Part shown: positions 22,203 through 29,044 of the stretch, in pieces
How positions within the stretch are numbered: position 1 is the first letter of the stretch
Layout: every line of letters starts with the position of its first letter
Virus record (IMG/VR): IMGVR_UViG_3300018416_002804
Span: 1 to 32,958 of that record
From: a virus
Reading direction: 5' to 3' (one strand)
DNA length: 32,958 bases
Made by a program: the position numbers and the translations under genes
Notes under the pieces: generated by a model
Database searches by the model: none
Told to the model about the DNA's origin: nothing
Seen by the model: the letters and a program-made list of their open reading frames with translations, nothing else

Positions 22203-22710
22203 TATAAAAACAAAATTACAACAGATAAGTGATGTCGCTTGGCTAGTACATCGAGGGACAGAACGTATTGGCATTCTAAATAAAGATGTACAAGATCACT
22301 ACACGTTTATTAGTGGCCAAACTATGGAAATCTTTAATAACGACGACGAAGTAATACAGCACTTTGGCAACATTAATTTGTTCGAAGAAAAAATCGAACA
22401 GCCTACAAGTAAACAAGACGGGTTCTATATAAAAGGTCATTTAGTCGACTATCCTAATCCGATTCCTGTTGACATTACTGACCCTGAATACAGGGAAGAT
22501 ATTCCGTTGTATACTAAAACAGAAGGCAGTGATGTTTACTATGCCGCTGGCTGGTATTGTATACACTTCGGCAAGGGTTGGAAACATGGACACGGGCCTA
22601 AACTGAATACACTGTTACAATATGGGTACGAAGGACCGTTTAAGACACGACTAGAATGTAAGCAACGACTAAAAGCATTAAACAAGGAAAAGAGGAATGG
22701 CAACAAATAA
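22195..22710 (+). CDS. Conserved T4-type marine phage protein (171 aa)
   Basis: ATG 22195 is chosen; a TTG at 22177 lies within the previous gene. The pattern W.V.R...RIGILNKD, YTFISGQTMEIF, YPNPIPVDI, PLYTKTEGSDVYYAAGWYCI, FGKGWKHGHGPKL..L..Y.Y.GPFKT matches, from memory, a hypothetical protein found throughout T4-like cyanophages. No enzymatic motif is apparent; it looks like a two-part beta-rich protein. Overlaps the next gene by 14 nt. Confidence 0.72.
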   Translation: MVNIKTKLQQISDVAWLVHRGTERIGILNKDVQDHYTFISGQTMEIFNNDDEVIQHFGNINLFEEKIEQPTSKQDGFYIKGHLVDYPNPIPVDITDPEYREDIPLYTKTEGSDVYYAAGWYCIHFGKGWKHGHGPKLNTLLQYGYEGPFKTRLECKQRLKALNKEKRNGNK

Positions 22711-23116
22711 AGTTTTTCCAGTATTATACATTTTAATGCGTACTGATTTAGAATCGTTAAATCCCGGGAAAATGGCCGCACAAGCGAGCCATGCGTCTAA
22801 CGCCTTCGTACATGCGTGGGATGAAAGAGACCACGATAGCGACGTTGATGACCTCGGTGTAAAGTGGATGACATCTACTAAGCAAGGTTTTGGTACTGTA
22901 CTTGTACTAGGTGTTAACGAAAAGCAGATGCGTATTGCTGTAGAAGTTGCTCAGCAGTTAGAATACCCTGCTGAAGTAATACACGATCCTACCTATCCAA
23001 TTAGAGATGGTGAAGTGTGCCACTTCCTGCCAATAGATACTTGCGCGTATGTTTTTGGAGATAAAGACGACCCGATATTAAAATCAATTTTAGGCAACTT
23101 TAATTTACACCCATAG
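22697..23116 (+). CDS. Peptidyl-tRNA hydrolase 2-like protein
   Basis: A 139-residue protein of PTH2 fold. VLYILMRTDLESLNPGKMAA followed by QASHASNAFVHAW carries the family signature (R.DL....GK.AAQ..HA). Later strands VLVLGVNEKQMRIAVEVAQ and DGEVCHFLPIDTCAYVFGDK fit the C-terminal half. PTH2 cleaves peptidyl-tRNA in archaea and eukaryotes; phage versions may recycle tRNA stalled during infection or have a new role. PTH2 is usually about 115-120 residues. Overlaps the upstream gene by 14 nt. Confidence 0.8.
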   Translation: MATNKVFPVLYILMRTDLESLNPGKMAAQASHASNAFVHAWDERDHDSDVDDLGVKWMTSTKQGFGTVLVLGVNEKQMRIAVEVAQQLEYPAEVIHDPTYPIRDGEVCHFLPIDTCAYVFGDKDDPILKSILGNFNLHP

Positions 23117-23117
23117 T

Positions 23118-23555
23118 ATGTATAACTCAGTAATTGAACTTTTACCTAAAGCAAAAATTGTTTTTCGAAACGACGAAGGTTTTAACCAGAAAATTTATGA
23201 AATATCTAATATATATAATGATATTCCAACAACGTTTAAGGAGAAGTTTTGCTTACTCCCGAGATGTTATCTAGGGCTTGAGGCAATACAAGCCGGGCAT
23301 CGGTTGGGGACACATATTGACTATAAGCCTAGGATTTCAAACTTATTAATTAATATAAACAATGATCCCGTTACAATTGTACATAGTAATAAAGGAACAT
23401 TAGAGGAGCATACAATCGAACCGCTAGAATACTTTTTAGTAGATGTTTACAAAGAACACGGATGCAATGAAATATACAAAAACGATATAACGTTTCTAAC
23501 TATTAACTATCATCTGCCTTACAACGTAGTTACAAGAAGATTAAATTATGACTGA
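23118..23555 (+). CDS. Possible 2-oxoglutarate/Fe(II) oxygenase-like protein
   Basis: A 145-residue beta-rich protein. GHRLGTHIDYKPRISNLLIN has the HxD metal pair (His-Ile-Asp) followed by the strand pattern usual in 2OG-Fe(II) enzymes, and FLVDVYKEHGCNEIYKNDIT could carry the distal His. The expected 2OG-binding Arg may be in the VVTRRLNYD tail. Small prolyl/aspartyl-hydroxylase-like proteins are common in marine phages. Fold assignment rests on these spacings only. Starts 1 nt after the PTH2-like stop. Confidence 0.55.
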   Translation: MYNSVIELLPKAKIVFRNDEGFNQKIYEISNIYNDIPTTFKEKFCLLPRCYLGLEAIQAGHRLGTHIDYKPRISNLLININNDPVTIVHSNKGTLEEHTIEPLEYFLVDVYKEHGCNEIYKNDITFLTINYHLPYNVVTRRLNYD

Positions 23556-23733
23556 ACTTGATAAACTAAAATCTTACATAAAGAACCTAAAAGCTAAGGG
23601 TGCTAAAGAGACTACAATAAACGTAGATTATTTAGACAAAATTTTAAACGAACTAAGCGAGCCAGGATCTGCGCCTAAACCTCGTGTTGAGACTAAAATA
23701 GACGCGGACGGTGGAGGATTTTCAGGGGAATGA
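23548..23733 (+). CDS. Small conserved phage protein (61 aa)
   Basis: A 61-residue protein: a helical half (ELDKLKSYIKNLKAKGAKET, VDYLDKILNELS) and a flexible tail ending DADGGGFSGE. I recall similar tails (K.D.D...F) in small phage proteins, but no function. Overlaps its neighbours by 8 and 4 nt. Confidence 0.62.
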   Translation: MTELDKLKSYIKNLKAKGAKETTINVDYLDKILNELSEPGSAPKPRVETKIDADGGGFSGE

Positions 23734-24083
23734 ATTATTTAGATATATTTGCGCAATGTGTTATTGTGCTGGCTGGAATATTTTCTGTATACTTGATGTC
23801 AAGTAGCGAAGCAGAAAAAAGAATGTACGGTAGCTTTACCGGACTGCTAGGCGAGCCGTTTTGGTTTATGACGGCTGTAATAAATTTCCAGCCTGGCGTA
23901 ATAGTTTTAGTATTGGTATTTGGTGTTAATTGGATACGAGCATTCTTAGTTAGTAAACGACTCGTTGCAAATGAAGGCAAATCGTTTAGTTTCTTTGTAT
24001 ATGCTAAGATATTAAAAGAGACTGCAATAGCCATGAAAAGAGACATATATTCAGCCTTAAAAATTAATAAGAGAACAAAATGA
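23730..24083 (+). CDS. Integral membrane protein (117 aa)
   Basis: A 117-residue protein with three hydrophobic segments: about residues 5-23 (DIFAQCVIVLAGIFSVYLMS), 42-54 around WFMTAVINF, and 56-74 (GVIVLVLVFGVNWIRAFLV). A basic C-terminal tail (KRDIYSALKINKRTK) should face the cytoplasm. No homology recognised. It overlaps both neighbours by ATGA, so it is expressed with them. Confidence 0.68.
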   Translation: MNYLDIFAQCVIVLAGIFSVYLMSSSEAEKRMYGSFTGLLGEPFWFMTAVINFQPGVIVLVLVFGVNWIRAFLVSKRLVANEGKSFSFFVYAKILKETAIAMKRDIYSALKINKRTK

Positions 24084-24343
24084 CTAAAGAATTAAAAGCG
24101 GCAATGAACACAATACAAGCCGGAGAGTTAACATTAGTGTTTGTGTTAAAGTTCGGCAAAAGACGTACAGAAATAGACAGCAACGGAACACCAATCTTGC
24201 TAGCAAACTGGTTCGGTAAGGATTATTTGTTAGATGCAAACTTGGTAGACGACGATGACCCAACACCGAGCGAAGCCGCGTTAACCACATTCGAAGAAGA
24301 ATACCTAAAACATTTAGAAGAAACAAAGGCGCAGTACAAATGA
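24080..24343 (+). CDS. Hypothetical acidic protein (87 aa)
   Basis: An 87-residue soluble protein with a beta segment (LTLVFVLKFGKRRTEID), an acidic turn (DANLVDDDDPTPSEA) and a C-terminal helix (FEEEYLKHLEETKAQY). No known motif. Coupled to both neighbours by ATGA overlaps. Confidence 0.6.
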   Translation: MTKELKAAMNTIQAGELTLVFVLKFGKRRTEIDSNGTPILLANWFGKDYLLDANLVDDDDPTPSEAALTTFEEEYLKHLEETKAQYK

Positions 24344-24555
24344 ACCGTTATAAACCATGTGGCGCCGATACTTGTTGTTTTACAGATAGTAAAGCATTAG
24401 TTGAAAGATTAAAGCAATGCGAACAAAATTTAAGAATACTTGCCGAAACAGAAGGCTTTTCTGAATACTGCGAACAAGAGTTCGGCACTGATTGCGGTCT
24501 TTCTATATACAGACTAACATTAAAATCACTAAAGGAGGTTAAGAATGGACGTTAA
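24340..24555 (+). CDS. Small cysteine-rich hypothetical protein (71 aa)
   Basis: A 71-residue protein with six cysteines (CGADTCC, KQCEQN, EYCEQEFGTDCG), mostly helical between them. The cysteines could bind metal or react to redox state; a glutaredoxin gene lies two genes downstream, which may be coincidence. No family recognised. AGGAGG in its last codons serves the next gene, which it overlaps by 11 nt. Confidence 0.6.
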   Translation: MNRYKPCGADTCCFTDSKALVERLKQCEQNLRILAETEGFSEYCEQEFGTDCGLSIYRLTLKSLKEVKNGR

Positions 24556-24706
24556 AGTTATTAAAATCGAAGAGCACGACGATGACAGAAATACTGTAGT
24601 TCTAGAACTAGATGATGGTTCCTACGAACAGTTAATGACTGAATACACAATCGACGACTTACGTTTGGCTATTGACACGTACTACGGAGAAACAGGAGAA
24701 AGTTGA
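24545..24706 (+). CDS. Small acidic hypothetical protein (53 aa)
   Basis: ATG 24545 is preceded by a strong AGGAGG site. The 53-residue product (MDVKVIKIEEHDDDRN, VVLELDDGSYEQLMTEY) forms a likely beta sheet and a helix, with very acidic composition. Its stop overlaps the glutaredoxin ATG (TGATG). Too short for routine gene calls but strongly supported by the ribosome binding site. Confidence 0.65.
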   Translation: MDVKVIKIEEHDDDRNTVVLELDDGSYEQLMTEYTIDDLRLAIDTYYGETGES

Positions 24707-24942
24707 TGAAAGTAGAAATTTATAGTAAAGACAATTGCGGCTGGTGTAGCATGGCTATCAAACTAGCAGAACGCGAACAGTACGACACTACAGTAAAAAA
24801 ACTAAACGAAGACTTTACTAGGGATGAATTACTTGCTCAGTTCCCTGATGCTAAATCCTTCCCTATTGTAGTTGTAGATGGTAAAACGGTAGGTGGCTTT
24901 AAAGAATTTGACACATTCATTAAGGAAAACAAAGAGGCATAG
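24706..24942 (+). CDS. Glutaredoxin
   Basis: A 78-residue glutaredoxin starting at ATG 24706. CGWC (residues 11-14) is the dithiol active site, SFPIVVVDGK holds the cis-proline loop, and VGGFKEFDTFI is the GG-containing glutathione-binding end. It reduces disulfides using glutathione or thioredoxin-type donors, often ribonucleotide reductase in T4-like phages. CGWC replaces the common CPYC, a variant that occurs in phage glutaredoxins. GAGAAAG serves as a ribosome binding site. Confidence 0.9.
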   Translation: MKVEIYSKDNCGWCSMAIKLAEREQYDTTVKKLNEDFTRDELLAQFPDAKSFPIVVVDGKTVGGFKEFDTFIKENKEA

Positions 24943-24943
24943 C

Positions 24944-25261
24944 ATGAAACGATTATATATACCTAACATCGAAAGAGCACAGTGTAAATTAGCTGGCATT
25001 GAAGTTGATGATAATTACTACGATAATTTTATGGCTCAACCTACAATAGAAAAGTGGGCAGTGGGTGGTTTGGCTTCATTGGTCTATACTTCAGTTAGTG
25101 TTCAAATGAGTATTTTAGGCCCAGGGGAGGAAGTAGAATATGCGTTTAGTTCTCCGTTAGGTCTAGTTCTATGTGTACAATACGCAATCTCTTGTGTACT
25201 AGCATTAGTTCCACTGTTTATCGCAGTATTTCAGTTAAAGACTACTAATTCTTCGGCATAA
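24944..25261 (+). CDS. Membrane protein (105 aa)
   Basis: ATG 24944 is chosen over an in-frame ATG at 24893 that lies inside the glutaredoxin gene. After a polar N-terminus (KRLYIPNIERAQCKLAGIEV) there are two hydrophobic stretches: about residues 39-54 (GGLASLVYTSVSVQM) and 74-99 (GLVLCVQYAISCVLALVPLF). Probably an inner-membrane protein with both ends cytoplasmic. Function unknown. Confidence 0.66.
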   Translation: MKRLYIPNIERAQCKLAGIEVDDNYYDNFMAQPTIEKWAVGGLASLVYTSVSVQMSILGPGEEVEYAFSSPLGLVLCVQYAISCVLALVPLFIAVFQLKTTNSSA

Positions 25262-25301
25262 TAGATGTTAATATTAACTGGTGTGTTAATTGGGAATTTT
25301 T

Positions 25302-25310
25302 GATAAATAT
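25302..25310 (+). promoter_or_regulatory. Possible late promoter (GATAAATAT)
   Basis: NATAAATA-type site in the 70-nt gap, ending 20 nt before ATG 25331, with an AAGGAG ribosome binding site between. No TTGACA box is present. Confidence 0.4.
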
Positions 25311-25330
25311 ATGTATAAGGAGATACATAT

Positions 25331-25642
25331 ATGTCACGACCCAAGCCACAAGTGTTGTTAGAAGCATTAAACAAGCATACATACAAAGCAGAGCAGGTAT
25401 TAAATGCTGATGCTATATATAGTGTGTTTTATCAAAACAGTCCAATTAACTTGCGTATCTTAAATACCTTAGTTAGTTACCCAGGGCCTAAGTACAAAAA
25501 GGTTTCTTTTAGTAACCCCGGTCATGCGTTTAACTTAGCAGAACGACTTAATAAAGTATTCAGCACCGAAGACTTTTCTGTGGTGCGGCTTACTAAAGGC
25601 ACAAAGGTAACAGAGGATGACATCGCAAATTTCAAAGAGTAA
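25331..25642 (+). CDS. Conserved T4-type phage protein (103 aa)
   Basis: A 103-residue protein. RPKPQVLLEALNKHTYKAEQ, VLNADAIYSVFYQNSPINLR, YPGPKYKKVSFSNPGHAFNL and AERLNKVFSTEDFSVV match a conserved hypothetical protein I recall in T4-like cyanophages and pelagiphages. The order (helix, strand, SNPGHA loop, helix) is constant, but no role is known. AAGGAG precedes the ATG. Overlaps the next gene by 26 nt. Confidence 0.75.
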   Translation: MSRPKPQVLLEALNKHTYKAEQVLNADAIYSVFYQNSPINLRILNTLVSYPGPKYKKVSFSNPGHAFNLAERLNKVFSTEDFSVVRLTKGTKVTEDDIANFKE

Positions 25643-26015
25643 TCTACAATATTTCATTGTAAATTATATTGATAAAAATTTGCGGAAGCCTTTGAACAAC
25701 TTTTCCAATCTACCAATTGACCAACAGTGTCGTAAGATTTTTAAAAACTTTCGGCTAAAAGACAATAAGCCCACAGGCTTAAATCTTACCACTTTTGGTC
25801 ACACCCTCCTACAGAGATACTTCGAAACCTACAAATACGAAATAGATATTGTTCCCGTTGGCAAGACACGGGTTAACCTAGACCGCGCAATGACTTGGCC
25901 TTACTACATCGGCAAGGCTACTATAGTGTTTTACCATCCAGACGATGCGGCTTGGTTTAAACTGGGCGGCAATAACCTGGAATATTTCGCAGAATCTAGT
26001 AATTTAGACCCCTAA
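25617..26015 (+). CDS. Conserved T4-type phage protein (132 aa)
   Basis: A 132-residue protein with LRLKDNKPTGLNLTTFGH-like middle (FRLKDNKPTGLNLTTFGHTL), LDRAMTWPYYIGKATIVFYH and a C-terminal WFKLGGNNLEYFAE. A related small protein (L.LT.FG...L......W..., PYYI....V.F.......L.L.GND) occurs next to the preceding one in T4-like phages, from memory. The first half may be a winged-helix type domain. Its stop is inside the following terminator's left arm. Confidence 0.68.
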   Translation: MTSQISKSNLQYFIVNYIDKNLRKPLNNFSNLPIDQQCRKIFKNFRLKDNKPTGLNLTTFGHTLLQRYFETYKYEIDIVPVGKTRVNLDRAMTWPYYIGKATIVFYHPDDAAWFKLGGNNLEYFAESSNLDP

Positions 26016-26046
26016 CACGTAAGTTATTGTTTTTGTTAGGTTTTTT
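26011..26046 (+). terminator. Rho-independent terminator overlapping a stop codon
   Basis: CCTAACA (26011-26017) pairs with TGTTAGG (26034-26040), then T at 26041-26046. The TAA stop of the preceding gene is inside the left arm. The interior CGTAAGTTATTGTTTTTGTTAG nearly repeats at 27377-27398. Confidence 0.75.
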
Positions 26047-26050
26047 ATTG

Positions 26051-26078
26051 TTGACAATTTCGCATATGGTGCTATTAT
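26051..26078 (+). promoter_or_regulatory. Sigma70-type promoter for the MoxR-like gene
   Basis: TTGACA at 26051-26056 and TATTAT at 26073-26078, 16-bp spacer, five bases after the terminator. The leader to the ATG at 26167 is about 80 nt, longer than in other genes here, and contains TTAGGTAGGC (26129-26138). Confidence 0.8.
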
Positions 26079-26166
26079 ATATACATTGCTTAGTTACATA
26101 TACCAGGCAAAACTAAACGCTACACCATTTAGGTAGGCTAAATTTTAACTTTCAGGAGTAACACTT

Positions 26167-27273
26167 ATGGAATCACTTAACGTCCGACCAACAGAGGTAC
26201 GCCCTATTGTACTTCGTGCGATGAAAGCAAATCGCCCAATATTTATCTGGGGTCCTCCCGGTATTGGCAAATCCGAATTAATTGAAGGCATTGTTGCTAG
26301 TGGTGCGCTAGGTAAAGCGGCTATGATCGACATGCGTTTGGCACTTATGGAACCAACTGACCTGCGTGGTTATCCGTTCCGCAATCCCGATTCCAACACA
26401 ATGGAATGGGCTCCCCCAGCAGATCTTCCTACTAAGGAAATGGCTGATGAATACGATACAATCGTATTGTTTATGGACGAACTCAACTCTGCTCCACCTT
26501 CCGTACAGGCTGCGGCCTATCAGTTAGTATTGAACAAGAAAATTGGTCAGTACATTATGCCCGACAACGTAGTAATTGTTGCCGCAGGTAACCGCGAGAC
26601 TGACCGAGGTGTTACTTACCGTATGCCAGCCCCGCTTGCTAACAGGTTCCGCCACATTAACATGGAAGTGAACTACGAAGATTGGCAACAGTGGGCTATG
26701 ACACACGACGTCCATCCAGACGTTATTGGTTACTTGGCTTACTCCAAGTCCGACCTGTTCCAGTTTGATCCTAAAACTTCTTCCCAGGCGTTTGCTACTC
26801 CTCGCTCTTGGAACTACATTAGCGAAATCTTGAACGTTGATGACTTTGATGATGCAAGTCCTCGAGAGCAGATGGCTGAACTGGCTGGTGCTATTGGCCA
26901 GGGCATGGCAATTAAATTTGCTGAACACCGCAAGGTTGCTAACTTCCTGCCAACTCCTGGAGATGTTATTTCCGGTAAAATCGACAAACTTAACGACAAA
27001 GTCGCTAAGGAAATGTCAGCTAAGTATAGCTTAGTGGTAAGTATTGCTTACGAGCTGAATGATACTTACAAAGAAAGCGGTATGGATAAGGCGTTCGGCG
27101 TTATGATTAATAACGTAGTACGGTTTGCTTTCAAGAACTTCGAACCTGAAATGGTAGTGTTCTTGTTCAAAACTATTATGAAGGATTACAAGATCCTGAT
27201 TAACTTCCGTACTGTACTCGACAAGGACCTGTTGCAGACCTTTAGCGACAGATACTTAAAGTACATCGTGTAA
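26167..27273 (+). CDS. MoxR-type AAA+ ATPase
   Basis: A 368-residue MoxR-family ATPase. GPPGIGKS (29-36) is Walker A, IVLFMDELNSAPPSVQ (99-114) is Walker B with the Asp-Glu pair and MoxR-type LN.A.P..Q, and VVIVAAGNRE (135-144) holds sensor 1; APLANRFRHINM includes the arginine finger. MoxR ATPases usually act with VWA-domain partners to remodel or activate proteins, and the next gene encodes one. Strong CAGGAG ribosome binding site after a long leader. A possible pseudoknot and a strong terminator follow, yet the partner has its own promoter. Confidence 0.9.
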   Translation: MESLNVRPTEVRPIVLRAMKANRPIFIWGPPGIGKSELIEGIVASGALGKAAMIDMRLALMEPTDLRGYPFRNPDSNTMEWAPPADLPTKEMADEYDTIVLFMDELNSAPPSVQAAAYQLVLNKKIGQYIMPDNVVIVAAGNRETDRGVTYRMPAPLANRFRHINMEVNYEDWQQWAMTHDVHPDVIGYLAYSKSDLFQFDPKTSSQAFATPRSWNYISEILNVDDFDDASPREQMAELAGAIGQGMAIKFAEHRKVANFLPTPGDVISGKIDKLNDKVAKEMSAKYSLVVSIAYELNDTYKESGMDKAFGVMINNVVRFAFKNFEPEMVVFLFKTIMKDYKILINFRTVLDKDLLQTFSDRYLKYIV

Positions 27274-27276
27274 TAG

Positions 27277-27337
27277 GTAACACGTTTAAAACCTTGTGCG
27301 CCTACCTATGTTACTCCCTACCTAAGCATAAGGTTTT
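27277..27337 (+). other. Possible pseudoknot in the 3' UTR of the MoxR-like gene
   Basis: GTAACA (27277-27282) can pair with TGTTAC (27309-27314), and AAAACCTT (27288-27295) with AAGGTTTT (27330-27337); the two stems interleave, as in an H-type pseudoknot. The segment also holds GCCTACCTA (27300-27308) and CCTACCTAA (27317-27325), both complementary to the 5' leader element at 26129-26138. A terminator follows directly. Confidence 0.35.
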
Positions 27338-27338
27338 G

Positions 27339-27365
27339 AAAGCCCCGGAAACGGGGCTTTTTTTT
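27339..27365 (+). terminator. Strong rho-independent terminator after the MoxR-like gene
   Basis: AAAGCCCCG (27339-27347) and CGGGGCTTT (27352-27360) close a GAAA tetraloop; a run of eight T ends at 27365. A classic intrinsic terminator. Confidence 0.93.
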
Positions 27366-27420
27366 ATCTCTGGGAGCGTAAGTTAGTGTTTTTATTAGAA
27401 TTTTTCGTAGTGTTTATACA

Positions 27421-27448
27421 TTGACAGAACCGTATAAAGTGCTATAAT
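27421..27448 (+). promoter_or_regulatory. Sigma70-type promoter for the VWA gene
   Basis: TTGACA at 27421-27426 and TATAAT at 27443-27448, 16-bp spacer, with GTGC just before the -10 as in the MoxR-like promoter. Expected start near 27455; ATG 27491 follows GTAGGAGC. Confidence 0.87.
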
Positions 27449-27490
27449 ATTGTTAACAAATTAATTAATCAATTCGTGTAGGAGCAACAA

Positions 27491-28801
27491 ATGTCAGTAG
27501 CATTCGCACAAAAAGACACTGTAAATAAAGACATAGCCAAAGGGCTCAATCTTCCAGTGTCCACAAAATCAGATGCACAAATAGAAGATATCCTTATTAA
27601 GGCCAGAATTGAGATGCTTATGAAAGCACCTTTCTTTGGTACCCTTGCTACTCGTTTACAGTTACGCGATGCGACTAAATGGTGTCCCACTGCCGCTACT
27701 GACGGAAAATACTTTTACTATAACCGAGACTTTGTTGACGCATTAAACGAAGACGAAGTAATTTGGCTTATGGGACACGAAATTATGCACTGTGTTTATG
27801 ATCACATGGACCCAGGTCGTAAGGGCAACCGCATTCACCAACTTTGGAACGTAGCTAACGATTTCCTTATTAACTGGGAGTTGGAAGAAGCACGTCTCGG
27901 TCGTAGAATACGAAAAGAAATTATTGAGGTTTGCTTTGATTCTAAATATGCAGACATGACCTCTGAAGAAGTGTACCAGTTACTGTACGACGAAATGGAC
28001 AAGAACGGTCAGATTAAACATGTTAGTTTTGACATGCACATGGAGCGTGGCGAAGGCGACGACGAAGGTTCCGGTAACGGTGACGACGAAGGTGATGGCG
28101 AAGGCCCAGTGCCAATGACTGCCGAAGAAAAGCAGAACTCTCAGCAAGAATTCGAAAACGCAGTAGTGCAAGCGGCTAAGGCTGGTAACGGTGCTAGTAG
28201 CTTGCCTGGCGGTGTTAAGCGTATGATTGATAAATTGCTTAATCCTCAGTTGGATTGGAGAGACTTGCTTGCTATGCAGATTCAGTCTACTATTAAAAGC
28301 GATTACAACTTTATGCGCTTCAGCCGTAAAGGTCTCGATCAAGGTATCTTCCTTCCTGGAATGGATAATGAACAGACAATTGATATTGCTGTATGTATTG
28401 ACACCTCAGGTAGTATTAGTAAAGACATGCTACAGGATTTCCTAAGCGAGATCCACGGTATTATGTCCGAATATACAGACTTTACGTTGAAGCTTTGGTG
28501 CTTTGATACCGCAGTACACAATCCTGTAGACTTTACTGCCGAAAATGTAGGAGACTTGCTAGATTATGAACTTGCTGGCTTTGGTGGTACTGACTTCATG
28601 CCCAACTGGGATTACATGAAAGAGATTGGCTTTGTGCCTAAGAAGTTTGTTATGTTTACAGACGGATATCCTTTCGGTGAATGGGGCGACGAGAACTACA
28701 CTGACACGCTGTTTATTGTACACGGCGGATGGCAGGGTGGTAGAGATGTTCCTGAGGCTCCGTTTGGTATTACTGTTCCTTACACCCGTGATGAGCAGTA
28801 A
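27491..28801 (+). CDS. VWA-like protein with HExxH metallopeptidase-type domain
   Basis: A 436-residue protein of the DUF2201-type layout. Residues about 30-170 form a metallopeptidase-like domain with LMGHEIMHCVYDH (HExxH at 96-100). An acidic, Gly-rich linker (about 187-206) follows. The C-terminal VWA domain carries the metal-site motif DTSGS (304-308) and FTDGYP near the end; FGGTDF supplies the conserved Thr-Asp. Such proteins work with MoxR ATPases, here encoded just upstream under a separate promoter. Target unknown; a chaperone or protein-processing machine acting on phage or host proteins is the best guess. A tiny gene follows with a one-base overlap. Confidence 0.88.
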   Translation: MSVAFAQKDTVNKDIAKGLNLPVSTKSDAQIEDILIKARIEMLMKAPFFGTLATRLQLRDATKWCPTAATDGKYFYYNRDFVDALNEDEVIWLMGHEIMHCVYDHMDPGRKGNRIHQLWNVANDFLINWELEEARLGRRIRKEIIEVCFDSKYADMTSEEVYQLLYDEMDKNGQIKHVSFDMHMERGEGDDEGSGNGDDEGDGEGPVPMTAEEKQNSQQEFENAVVQAAKAGNGASSLPGGVKRMIDKLLNPQLDWRDLLAMQIQSTIKSDYNFMRFSRKGLDQGIFLPGMDNEQTIDIAVCIDTSGSISKDMLQDFLSEIHGIMSEYTDFTLKLWCFDTAVHNPVDFTAENVGDLLDYELAGFGGTDFMPNWDYMKEIGFVPKKFVMFTDGYPFGEWGDENYTDTLFIVHGGWQGGRDVPEAPFGITVPYTRDEQ

Positions 28802-28968
28802 TGTTCCAAATGGACTTATTCATAGAAGCCGATAAACCTGCGCACGATATGCTCAGGGCGGAGCAAAAACTTCGTAACGGCACCTGTGATAAGGACTTAT
28901 ACAAACAACATGAGGCAAAGGTAATTCGACAACGTATAATCGAGTCCGCAAAAAAGATAGACTGGTAA
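28801..28968 (+). CDS. Small charged hypothetical protein (55 aa)
   Basis: ATG 28801 overlaps the VWA stop (TAATG); stop TAA at 28966-28968. The 55-residue product is helical and charged (MFQMDLFIEADKPAHDMLRA, then YKQHEAKVIRQRIIESAKK). The MDLF segment near the N-terminus resembles a clamp-binding patch, though such short matches are weak. Translational coupling suggests a helper for the VWA protein, or simply packing. 76 nt of AT-rich sequence follow before the next gene. Confidence 0.55.
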   Translation: MFQMDLFIEADKPAHDMLRAEQKLRNGTCDKDLYKQHEAKVIRQRIIESAKKIDW

Positions 28969-28999
28969 TTATATACCAGAAATTTTAAGCTAAACTACG

Positions 29000-29044
29000 A
29001 ACTCCTGTTAAATACTATTATAAACATTTAACAGGAGTTTTTTT
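29000..29044 (+). terminator. Terminator-like hairpin that contains the next gene's ribosome binding site
   Basis: 29000-29013 and 29026-29039 form a perfect 14-bp stem around a 12-nt loop, and T residues run to 29044, immediately before ATG 29045. The right arm contains AACAGGAG, the only Shine-Dalgarno for that ATG. It can act as a terminator for the VWA operon, or sequester the ribosome site in read-through RNA. Confidence 0.75.
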
